Below, piece after piece: positions 1 through 10,610 of a stretch of DNA of 64,000 nt. Each line of letters begins with the position of its first letter. The first letter of the stretch is position 1. Under the pieces are notes generated by a model. The model worked only from the letters and a program-made list of their open reading frames with translations, did not search any database and was not told the DNA's origin. The stretch is from Ovis canadensis (lineage: Eukaryota > Chordata > Mammalia > Artiodactyla > Bovidae): the NCBI RefSeq assembly GCF_042477335.2, contig NC_091255.1, positions 46,974,501 to 47,038,500 on the forward strand, given 5' to 3'. The position numbers and the translations under genes are program-made.

Positions 1-1624
1 TCTGTTGTGGATCGAGAAATGCCCCTGAGTTCAGAGTGGTCCACAGGCTGCTTCACATATTAATACTGCATCTTGTCACGTGGAAGGGGGCCTTGGGGTT
101 GACAGGTTGACAGATGTCAGGAGGAAAAGGAGGCACTGCCCTCCCCAGCTGGTTCTGCCCTGAGTAAAGGACCTTGGGTGGGACTGGGCGGGTTGACACT
201 TGGCTTGGAGCCAGGGCCCTCAGGCGGGCAGGACAGGCCAGTGGGAGGAGAAGGGAGAACCATGACAGTCCAAATGAGATGGGGCAGACCCTCTACCCTC
301 TGTCCTGGGCCTCCAAGGAAGAAGCAAGTGGGAAGGGGAAGGCAGGGTGGGATGAGGTGCTTTTGAAACTCTTGGGGGAAAATGCTTTTTCTTTTTCCTT
401 CTTTTCAAATTAAAAGTCTCCCCTACTGGAAGGAAGCCTTTCTCATAAGCTCCTATCACTCCCTGGGTTTAACTTTGGGGTGATCTGTTTATAGGACTGG
501 AGAAATGAGTGTGCCTGTCTTCCTTCACCCTCCTCCCTCCCCAGGGCTGGCTGTTGGCTCTGCCTGCCAGTGGGCAGGGTCCTGTGCCCAGCACTGGGAA
601 TAGGTCCAGAAGGAGACTGTTTCAGGGAGCTCTTGGTTAGATAGGAGAGACATGGTTCTAGACCACAAAGATTTCCCAGTCTGAGGGGAAAGACAGAACA
701 CATCCCTGATTCATCATCAGAGTCCAGAAACAAGGAAACACAGCAAATGAATGAAATCTTGAGGTGGTGCTGGAAGGATGGAGAGAAAATCTAGCAGAGG
801 GCTTCCAAGAGGAGAAGGTAAAGGAGATTAGGGGGAGAGGCAGGTGGTGTCATTTATCCTTAAGCTATGCCCATTTATCTTTAGAAGAAACTGCCTGAGA
901 CTTCAAGGTAAGTGTAAGCTAGGATTCCAGTTCCCCCCTTTTTCCCGGGCTGGGGGAGGTTGCAAAGATCAGGTATAGAGGAGGGGAAGTGGCAGAGAGC
1001 AGGACAGACCCGAAGGGGAGAGGGTAGGGGAGTGTGTCATTTGGTGAAGTTCCTCCCTGGCCCATGGATGACCCAAAGTCACTGAAATGACAGAGAGAGG
1101 CAAGTTGAACAGGTCCCTGTCTGGTGAGTCAGGGAGACGGCTGGCCGTCTGATCCTATGAACTAAATCCCCAAATCGCTGGGATTTTAAAGACTCCCCGT
1201 GTCCAGTTTTGACCACCGCGTAGGAATCTGCCCCCTCCCTGACCCCCTCCTCTTCCTGCTCTCTGGCTGCTCTCTGACCTTCAAGCCTAGGGCCTGAGGG
1301 ACCAGTTCTCTCTGGCAGGCTGAGTTACTTCTCCTCCTGCCCAGGTTTAGGGTAGATCTGGATCAAAATGTCAGGATGAAGAGGCCATGCAGATGGGCAC
1401 AGGGCAAGGGAGGCCAGGAAAATTTGTGTTGTCCGGCTGCTGAGAGACCGGGTGACTGCTGGATCCCGCTCCAGTAAATTCCAGTGGAATTTACCCTATT
1501 TAAGAGGGTGCCAGGGGCGGGAGTATGTCATGGGAGACAAGGAAGAGTTCACAGGGGTCCCCAGAGCCCCTCTGTGTGGGTGTTAATCACCATTAGAGGG
1601 AGATCATTAGAAACAAACACTGCA
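1..1624. other. Non-coding flank at window start
   Basis: No conserved reading frame, RNA gene or young repeat seen. Moderate GC; short ORFs lack recognisable domains and codon structure. Confidence 0.6.
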
Positions 1625-1757
1625 GGGACTTTCCTGGCGGTCCAGTGGTTAGGCCATCCAGGACTCTGCGCTTCCACTGCAGGGGCCTGGGTAAGATCGC
1701 TGGTAGGGGAACTAAGACCCCACAAGCAGTGTGGAAAAAAGGGGAAAAAAAAAAAAG
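1625..1757 (+). repeat. CHR-type tRNA-Glu SINE
   Basis: Begins GGGACTTTCCTGGCGGTCC, continues with the B-box-like AAGATCGCTGG and GGGAACTAAGACCCCACA segments and ends in an A-rich tail (A12 at 1745-1756). Cetartiodactyl SINE. Confidence 0.85.
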
Positions 1758-2910
1758 GAGAAGGAGGAAGAAATACTGTAGGGAACCAGACCTTTTGGCT
1801 CTGAGTCTGACCCCTTGGGGACATCAGGAATCTCCCATAAGTCCCTGCTCTAGGGAGGCCTAAGCCAGGCCAGCCCAGGGGGCTCCGCAGACACTTCCAA
1901 ATCCAGACACTTGAACTGTGTGGCCTCTCTGCGGGAAGGACCTCCTGAGGTGGTATCTAAACCATCCCCCTGTCCCCAGGCACGTTCATAGGAGTGGGTC
2001 TCCTTGCCAGAGTCAAATGTTCTCTATGTCCCATTCAGGGCAGGGTGGGGCATAGGGGAGCAGGACACGAAGTCCTCCACTTTGTTGGAGGTAGACCCTG
2101 AGCCCTGGACGCTCTCCCCCAGGCTCCAGGAGCTGGCACCGCAGGCCTGCGCCCGACTGGCGGGGGAGGCTTGGAGCCTGGCTGAGCCCCAGTCTTAGGA
2201 GGGAGGGAAGACAGTGGCGGCGAGGGGGTGGGATGTCTCTTCCGCCTGGTAGATTAGTGACTCTGAGACAGGAGAGGGCCTGTCACCGGGCCCATAAATA
2301 AAGCAGCTGAGTCTCTCCCTCCATCTGTGTTTATCTGTCTGGCCTTAAGTTTCCGGGAGAGGAGATGTCTCCGCACCCCCAGCATCAAACGCCAGGCGCA
2401 GAGAGGAGGGGGGCAGCTTCTTCCCTCCGCTCTCTACCTCTACCGTTTCTGCTTCCTCAAGCCCTTCCTCTCAGCCCCTGTCTCTTTAGCCTGGTCACGG
2501 ACTCCAGGAGGACCTCTTTGAGAGCAGGAGGAAGGAGCAGGTGGGGTGGGGAGTATGGCCTGGGGTCTCGGCCAGACGGCTCTGCTATCCCGCCCGGTTG
2601 GTGCTGACCCTCCATGGATTCCAGAGAAGGTGCCCCGCTCCCCGTGGGAGGTGAAGGGCAGGAATCAACAGGCTGCGGTGGAGCAAGGCCCTCCTCAGGA
2701 GAGGGAGCCAGGCCTGCTCCTTAGGAGACAGGGACCGTGAGGGGCCAGCGAGCCATCCTGAGGAGACCCTGCACCTCCCCTCCCGCTCATTCCTCCTCTT
2801 AGCACCCTCCTCCCCTCTTTCTGCCTCCCGGGGGCCTCGAAACTCCAGGATGTTCTTAGAATTCAAAACATACCACCAGGGATTTATTAAAAACTTTTGA
2901 AACATTAATC

Positions 2911-3078
2911 TGTTTTTGTTTTTTTAATACTTATTTACTTATTTGGCTGCTGGGGTCTTAGCTGTGGCGCACAGGTTCAGTAGTTGCAGTGCAGGCTTAG
3001 CTGCCTCATGGCAGGTAGGATTTCATTCCCCAACCAGGGATCGAGCCCACGTCCCCTGCATTGCAAGGCAGATTCTTC
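2911..3078 (-). repeat. CHR SINE, minus orientation
   Basis: Starts with a poly-T tail and runs to GGCAGATTCTTC, where it is cut by the next element; its terminal GGACCACCAGGG part is missing. Confidence 0.8.
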
Positions 3079-3360
3079 TTCTTCTTTTTTTAAAATTCTT
3101 TAAATATTTATTTATTTGATGGCTGTACTTTGTCTTCGTTGCTGCACAGGTTTCTCTAGTTGTGGAGACTGGGAGCTACTCTCTAGCCGTGGCTCCTTTT
3201 GTTGTGGAGCATGAGCTCTAGGACCTCAGGCTTCAGTAGTTGTTGTACATGGGTTCAGTAGTTGTGGCACACGGGCTTAGCTGCCCTGAGGCATGTGGGA
3301 GCCAGTATCTCCTGCATTACAAGGCAGATTCTTCACCCCTGGACCACCAGGGAAACCCTC
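3079..3360 (-). repeat. CHR SINE, minus, near full length
   Basis: T-rich tail (about 3080-3118) followed by the long CHR body (TTGTGGAGCATGAGCTCTAGG) and the head complement ending GGACCACCAGGGAAACC. Lies back-to-back with two other CHR copies. Confidence 0.85.
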
Positions 3361-3486
3361 CTTTTTAAAAAATTTATTTATATATTTTTGGCCACACTCT
3401 ATGGAACTTCCTCAACCAGGGATTGAACCTGTACTCCCTGAATTGGAAGGGGAGAGTCTTAACCACTGGGCTACCAGAGAAGTCCC
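3361..3486 (-). repeat. CHR SINE, minus, short
   Basis: T/A-rich tail, GGCCACACTC, CAACCAGGGATTGAACCTG and a head complement ending AGAGAAGTCC. Third member of the cluster. Confidence 0.8.
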
Positions 3487-6289
3487 TACCAAGGTTTTCT
3501 ATCCCCAGACCACTTGCATGGATATCACTGGGCAAGGGAAGGAGAAATGCTTGTCTAAATGCACATTCCCGGGACCTCAGAGACTTACTAAATCAACAGG
3601 GGCTTGGAACCTTTTGTTTTAATGAGCATCCCAGGTGATGCTGGTGTAATTCAAGCTTGAGAACAACCCCCTTGTGCTAAATGAGGGCGGGCATTCTTCA
3701 CCACACCTGCAGGCCCAGCTCAGTTCTTGGGACACGGTAAATGTTCAATAAACAACGCCCGTCAAGTGAATGTATTTCTAGTGATTACTCCTCCTTTCAC
3801 TCCAGCTTTCTTCCCTGGCCCTCTCCAACAATCCCAAATCTACACTTCCTGCTTTCTGTTGAGGTGGTAACCCATCAGCCAGACCCCTCAGTGTCACAGG
3901 TCTTTAAATAGATGCTGCCTGCATTTATCACTGGCACTCACAGAAACACTCTAATAGCAGAGATTTTAGGTTCATGGGCAGATTGGTGGGGAGGACCCAC
4001 TGGGGCAGGTGAGGCCCCTCAGAGTCGACGTGGTGAACCATCTCTGTCACTCAGCTACAGGGAGTATGATGGGGTTTGGGGCTCCAGTGCAGAGGGCAAG
4101 GAGTGGCAGGAGCCAGAGAAGGAGCAAGTCATAGAGAAGGAAAAGCGTATTAATAGAAACTGTGTGAAAGAAGCCCCACAGGCTAGATGAGGTCCAAGGA
4201 AGAAGAGAGCATACCTGTTACACAACTCAGGTCAGTGGCCTCTGGAATCTTCCAAAGGCCCCAGCATCCCAGCCAGGAAAGCATTCTATCTAAGCCTCAG
4301 TTTCTCTGAATTGCAAATCACCACCTCTGGAAAGAGAGGCAAGTCTCCTCCTTCAGATGTGGAGCCTCTTTGTATCAGGTTTGCATTGCATTTGCATTAA
4401 TTTTCTTGGGCTGGACCAATAAATGTAGTATACTAATTAATACCAAGTGGCAGGTTCCCAGGTAAGGAGTCTCTCTGAGGTGAAGGCAGAGAAGATGTGA
4501 ATGAGCAACACTCAGGAAGATGCATGCAGTGTCAGTGGCCCCCCACCCCCTCAGGCTTACTCTGACAGGTTTTTCAGCCCCTGAGTAGAGGATAGACTAG
4601 GACTTTTGGATCCCAGACACCGCCGGCCCCAGGAAGCCTAGGAGGGCGGTGAGCGAGGGACCTCCAAGCATTCTGGCGGTGGTGAGGGCAGTTCTGATGA
4701 GAAGTGTTCTCAGACCCGCCCCCCCAGGGCAGCAGAGAGACTGGGAGCCAGCCCCAGGATCCCACTAACAAGGCAGATGGCAAATATTTGCCCTGAGGTC
4801 TTAGAGAGGGATGAGGGAGGCAGGAGGCTAGGAGGGGAGGAGGGGGAGGAGGAGGCAGATTCCAGGCCAGTTTCCTGAGGAAGAGGCAGAACGACCCCCA
4901 GGCAGGAGAGGGAGATGGCAAAATCAGGCACCTGGCCATGGCACGAAGTTGAAGGAGAAGTTGAGAAATCAGCCAGTGAAGAGCTGGGAGAGGCACACTG
5001 TCTGGGTCTCTCCTCCCGAGAAGGGCCCCTGCTGAACAAGGCTCTAGGCAAGTCGGGGAGGCAGAGTCCTCAACCCTAGGGGAAGGTTCTAATCTGATGG
5101 TAGAGACACAGTTCCACCCAGGTGGGGGCCTCTGTCCCAAGGACACTGTCCAGGCCCTTAGGAAGGCCCTAGTCCAATGGAAGAGACACAGTCCTTGCCT
5201 GCAGCCTGTGCTGGGGGCAGGGGGCGGGGGCAGAAGGGGATATTACACACATTCTCAAAATTACTTAGGAGTTCTTTCAGCAACAATAACAACACAGCCA
5301 AACTTAGGGGACAAACAATGCCTTTCACAGACGGAGGGGCCCCAACATAAGGGAGCAATCAGTTCAGCAGGGTTAATCAGGGGAGGCTTCCTGAAGCAGA
5401 TTCTGAGTGAGATTTTGAAGAGACAGTCAGGGGTTAGGGGTTCACTCTCCGTGGAACTGGAGCAGGGAAGGGTGGGAGCTGATGGGGACGAAGATGGGGG
5501 TGGTGGTCTCAGAGGTCTCTGAGCAACACCACCAGATGGCCCTGATACATCTGGAAGAGCTTTTTTCCAGAGGTGGTCATTTGACATTCAGAGGAACCAA
5601 GCCCTAGAGAAGGGCGTGAACCTAGAGAAGTGACTTGAACAAGAGAACCCAGCAAGTTAGGGGCAGAGCTGAGACCAGAGACCAGATTTTAGGGCTCCTA
5701 GTCTGAACTCTTTCCCCTCCCGCAGTTGGCACATGGATAACCTAGGGTTGTTGTCAGAAGGCTCCAGGAGCCCTGCCATTCTCCAGGTGGGCTCTTAGTG
5801 CAGGGGAAAGTACCTGAATTTCTTGAGGCCTCTTTTTCCCCATCTGTACTTTGGGCTCTTTCATCTAAAGAGGGCAAAGTCCTTTGCAGGAAGGTCCTAA
5901 ATGAATCCAAGGTATTAACAGGACTTTCTAACAGTTTTCCTGTAGCAAACATGGGTGGATGGAGAGTCCGGGGTGGGGGTGTGGGGGCGGGTAGGGTCAG
6001 CAGAGGCTGAGGTACTCCCAGCTCATCAGGCATACCTCACTTCCAAAAGGGCCTGATCCGAAGATTTTTGAGGGGGGCAATAAAAGAAGACAAATTTGCA
6101 TTTGATTTGCATATCAACTATGTGAATTCCAGGTCTGGCCACGTGCTCTGGAATCTCCCTGGCTCCTGCTCCCTCCTCTGTGGTTTCCCACCTGCCTGGG
6201 AGCCTCCCGGTTGCCAGTTGTGTGGCCACAGCTGGGGAAGAGGGGTGAGGGGGGGTTCAGATGCTGGCCACTGGCTTCCCTAGGACTCG
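3487..6289. other. Non-coding SP6 5' flank
   Basis: No gene recognised. Holds an octamer match ATTTGCAT (4390-4397) beside an AT-rich patch with GGACCAATAAATG, and a short GAGG-rich tract near 4820-4860. Two further octamers are listed separately. Confidence 0.55.
6094..6112. promoter_or_regulatory. Two tandem octamer (POU) motifs
   Basis: ATTTGCAT at 6094-6101 and again at 6105-6112, start-to-start 11 bp, about one helical turn, 180 bp before the CpG-rich island. Exact matches to the octamer complement. Function is inferred only. Confidence 0.4.
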
Positions 6290-7110
6290 CACAAAGTCGT
6301 CCGCGCCCCAGCCCCGCCCTGGGTCCTGCTCGCCTCGCTCTCCTGGGTGCCCAGGAGGCCTCCCCGAGGCCTTGTGGGAGGCTCCGGGCTGGCTGAGCGA
6401 TGGCTCTAATCATGCTGAGGGCCTCCTACAGCTCTGCCTGCCCCAACCGGGACCCCCTCTGAGGGTAACCCAGCGGGAGTCCCTCGGGCCCCCCTGCCCG
6501 CGGGGGCCGGTGAGAGCGGTCCGTGCTCTCTCAGCCCCCGCGCCCTCGGCGAGGCCGGGTGCTCAGCGGCAGTGGGCCGGCGAAGGGCTGTCCCCTCCCA
6601 CTGGAGCCAAATAATTGCCTCCTGCTTTGTTGTGTGGTGTCTGGGGCCCGGGGCCTCTCATTTGTGGGGACGTGCTGTGGCGAGAGCCTCCCAGCGTAAT
6701 TACCCTCCTCCCCATCGCCGCCGCCGCCGCCACTGAGCCTCCTGCGTCCGCTGGGCCTTACTCACCCCCGCCGGCCTGCAGCTCCCCCCGCGGCCCAGAC
6801 ACAGGGAACTCCCCTCCCCGGTCCCCAAGTGTCCTTTCCCGGCAAACTACCTCTCGGCCTCCCCCCACCCACCCTTCCCCGCCTTCCACGCCCGCAAGCC
6901 AGAGTGGGGAGGAGCAGTCCCGGCGGTGGCCGGGGTCTTTGTCCGGGACAGGGACCTGAAAGGCTATTTCTGGTCTGGACAAACCCCCAGCCCTGTCCCT
7001 GCCCCGCAACCTGATCCAGGCCTGGGCTGTGGGCACGTGCCTCGCTTTGCGCAACATCTGGACAGGCGCTGCACCTGTCCGGACTCGCTCCTGGGGAGGG
7101 CTGGAGCTAC
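6290..7110. promoter_or_regulatory. Isolated CpG-rich island far upstream of SP6
   Basis: GC- and CpG-rich sequence about 20 kb before the SP6 promoter, with a (GCC)5 run at 6717-6731 and embedded AT motifs (CAAATAATTGCC near 6609, GCGTAATTACC near 6694). No ORF inside resembles a protein and no splice-linked gene is evident. It may be a distal promoter (lncRNA or alternative 5' exon) or an enhancer. Limits judged by eye. Confidence 0.45.
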
Positions 7111-7539
7111 CTGCGACCCTGATACCTGGAAGAAAACACTCCACTCTAGCTTCTTCTGGATTTTTTTTTTTCCCCTCCCATTTGCCATTTCTCAACCACC
7201 TGTTTACCCATTTGCTGTAAAGGAAAGGAGGAAAAGAGAGAGAGAGATTGAGAGAGAGGGCCTGAGGCACACCCAAAGACAAAGGAAGAAACAGACACCC
7301 ACATAAAGAAGCAGAGACTATAGAGAAGGCTACAGAGGCAAAGGACAGAAATGCAGAGGCCTTCGCTTAAAACGGTGACACAAGAAGAAACAGAAAGAAC
7401 AAATAAAATTAGAGAAAACAAGCTCCTTATTTCTTGTATTCTTTTAAACCCTGGGTAACTCTTGGAGCATAGATCATTGAGGTCGAATGAAAGTTGGACT
7501 TGGCGGATGAAGGGAGGTAGTAAGAAGCACTGAAATGAG

Positions 7540-7690
7540 CCAAGACTTTTTTTTTTTAATTGAAGTGTAGTTAATTTACAACATCATGTTAATTTCAGGC
7601 GTACAACATAGAGACTCAATATTTTTATAGATTATACTCCAATTAAAGTCACTCCAAATAATGTCTATATTTCCCCGTGATGCACAAAAA
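7540..7690. repeat. L1-derived fragment
   Basis: T11 run, then TTGAAGTGTAGTTAATTTAC and ATTTTTATAGATTATACTCC, phrases typical of artiodactyl L1 3' ends. Recognised from memory, without alignment. Confidence 0.5.
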
Positions 7691-9084
7691 CTCTTAAATT
7701 ATGAAAAGACAGTCACATATCACAAAGGTTTGCTCACAGTAGGTGTTTAATCCATCATTGTTGATGGCAGATGACCTCTCTCTTCTGAAGCTCCAACAAC
7801 TGAAAATTTGAATGGCGTTTATAGAGACGTAGGATGGACTTGAGGGGGACTTTTCAAGCATAAGAACCGTTTGTCATTGAGCAAATATTTATAGAGCTCC
7901 TACTATGGGCCAATCACTGTTCTGCAAGGATCCTTGAGAATACTTCAGAAGGTCAAGGACTCTGCCTGCTGGAAGGAAGCTCAGAAAAGTACAAATCCCT
8001 CTTAGTGTGTTTTAGCGGAGCTGCTTAGAGGGGATGAGTTCAACGGGTGCTGAGATTTGCCAGAAAACTAGGGAAGGTGGCTCTCGGCTCCCGGTTATGG
8101 AGACCGTCAATCAAACTAGTGGGCACCAGGTCTCCCCACTAAGTTCAGAGCAGGAAAGAGTGGGTCCCGCCTGAGGTCACATAGCACAGGCAGAGGTTCA
8201 GTGTCTGATATGACTGTGGGTCCTGGGCTACCCACTGAGAAACCCAGACATTTATCCCGACCAGACAGACAATGTCGGAGGAAGCACCATCATTGTGTTC
8301 ATGCCTTTCTCTCCTGGTTATTTCCTCAGTCCCTTCACACACGTCTCGCCACCTCAGTTGTCAGGAAGTTGTCCCAACGGTCCAGCTCAAAACCCTCTCC
8401 CTCAGTGGCAGTAGAAGAAAGCAATGCCTCCTACCCTTTTCCAGGGTAGAGGAAAGACAAAGAAACAAGGATGTCATTTGATGAGGTGGAGACCAAAGGC
8501 TCCTCCACGAACACCCCTCCACCTCTCTCCAGATACCTCTTTAGGCCCTGAAGCAGAGGAGGAAGATGAAAGGGACAGAGCTGACCTTAGGGGATAGGGG
8601 GGTGGAGAAGGTGGGAGCTGACTGGAAATGGATTTCAGGAGCAGATAGAGGGGGTGGGGCAGAGGAAAGCAGAGATTCTGACGATCTCATTGGTTCCCTG
8701 GGCATCAAAGCATCCATTGGCTTTCAGCAAAATAGCACTGGTTAGCGTGTTAGTATGAATATTAGGGGGGGTGGCAGGAAAGGGGGTGCAAGAGCCTCCC
8801 CCAGTGTGCCGACTCTGTACAGTTTCTTATCCGCCTTCTTATCCACACACACACATACAGTCCAGAAATTCTCCAGGAATCTGGCCCCACTAGGTCTTCA
8901 TTCTGGAGTGATTACTATGATCTTCTAGCCGAGGAAAGAGACCGATATGAGAGATCCTTCAAGGATTCATAAAGCATAGTTTTGGCTTGATATGTAAAAA
9001 TCTTTTAATGCAAACATTTATTGAACTATGAGATGCATATAGAAAGGTGGCTCAAGAGGGAGATAGGGTATGTGGCTGATTCGT

Positions 9085-9170
9085 CTTGTAAGACAGAAAC
9101 CAGCACAACATTGTAAAGCAATTTTCTTTCTATTAAACAATAAATTAAAACACACAAAAAGCGAAAGGTG
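9085..9170 (+). repeat. L1 3'-end fragment
   Basis: GACAGAAACCAGCACAACAT then TGTAAAGCAATTTTC and an A-rich tail with AATAAA, the usual ruminant L1 3' end. Limits approximate. Confidence 0.55.
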
Positions 9171-10454
9171 CCACAAGTACATGATAGAAGTAAATTAAAC
9201 CATGAAGTGAAAATTCACAAAGTGAACACACTTGGGTAACCAGCACTCAGCTCAAGGAACAGAATTTGACCAGCACCCCAAAGCCCTCACTGTGTCCCCT
9301 CCAGTTATTAACCCCTACCCAAGAGTAACAGAATATTCTGACTTCGAAGAGCATATAGTTGTGGCTTTTTTGCTGACTTTTCGACTGTCATGTAATGTGC
9401 TCTTTGTATCTGGACTCTTTCACCACAGGCGTTTGCGAGATTCATCCTTCGCTAGAGTTGGAACCCATCTATGAGGAGACGGATGGGATGTATCAGAGAT
9501 TATTCCTTTTGGGTTTCAAACTCAGGTTCCCCTGAGATCCCTTTCTGTATCCCCAGTTCCCAAACAGGAAGAACACTCTGGGAGACCTTGTTCTCTCGGG
9601 GCTCCTATCCAAGCAGGGATCTGGGAACTGCTGGTCCCAGACCACACCCCTCTAAAGGGACTCAGAGGAAGTCCCCAACCTGGGCAGGGTTAATTAGATG
9701 GCGCTTTGAGATCTCAGGATGAAAGGACTGCCTAGGGCCATTGTCCTTGGCCTGCTGTCCAGCTTGGCAGGGGAGGGGAGGAAGTACGCTACCCCCTCAG
9801 GCCCAGGGATGGGGCATCAGACTACTGGGGTTGGCACCACCAGGTTCTGGAGGATTCTCCGCTCTGAGAAGCTCCTGCCCAAAGAGGCAGGAAGCCCAGG
9901 GCTAAGAGACTGGGGAGAGGGGATTCAAGGGCCCACACCCCTGGGGTCTGCCTCCCTGCCTCCCGGGCAGCGCCCAGACAGCCCGGCTCTGGTGCCGTGT
10001 GTGGTTTCAGGATAAGCTGCCGATGCCACCCAGAGCGCCCTGCTGACAGACAAGGATCTCACCCGCTTTCAAAGACGCCCTTTCATCTGCCAGGGCTAAT
10101 TACACCTGCAGAGAGGAGGAGAGGGCACTGGAGCCAGCCCCCTCCCTCTTCCCCCGTCCCAGCTCCCAAGCCCCCTGCCTCAGGAGCCTTTCTCCTCCCT
10201 CCCATCTGCCTGTTCTAAAGCTCCAGCAGCAGCCTCAGCACCTGCCAATTATGGCTCCTCTAGTGACAAGTGGCCCTGTCTCCTGGGAGGGAGGACCCGT
10301 GAGGTCAGCTGGCTGGAGGGTGGGCCTGTGTGTGTACAAGAAGTTTGGGGCTTGGGGGGTCTGGGTGGCATTAGAAGGGTTGGTGAATGGCTCTAGAGAG
10401 TAGGTCCTGAGAGTGTGAAATTTCAGTCCCCAGGGGAGGCAGTTTAATGGTGTC

Positions 10455-10610
10455 CATGAGCACCTGACTCAGGAAGCTCTGGGTTGGAGTCTGTGTTCCA
10501 TTATCTTATCAGCTGCAAGACTTTCCTCTCATTTATTCAAGCCTCAGTTTTCTCTCCTGTAAAATGGGGATATTTATATCTACCTCACAATGATTGTGAA
10601 GCCCTGAGCC
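10455..10610 (+). repeat. MIR element
   Basis: Shows the MIR core and 3' part: TCAGCTGCAAGACTTTCC, CTCAGTTTTCTC, TGTAAAATGGGGATA. Confidence 0.7.
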
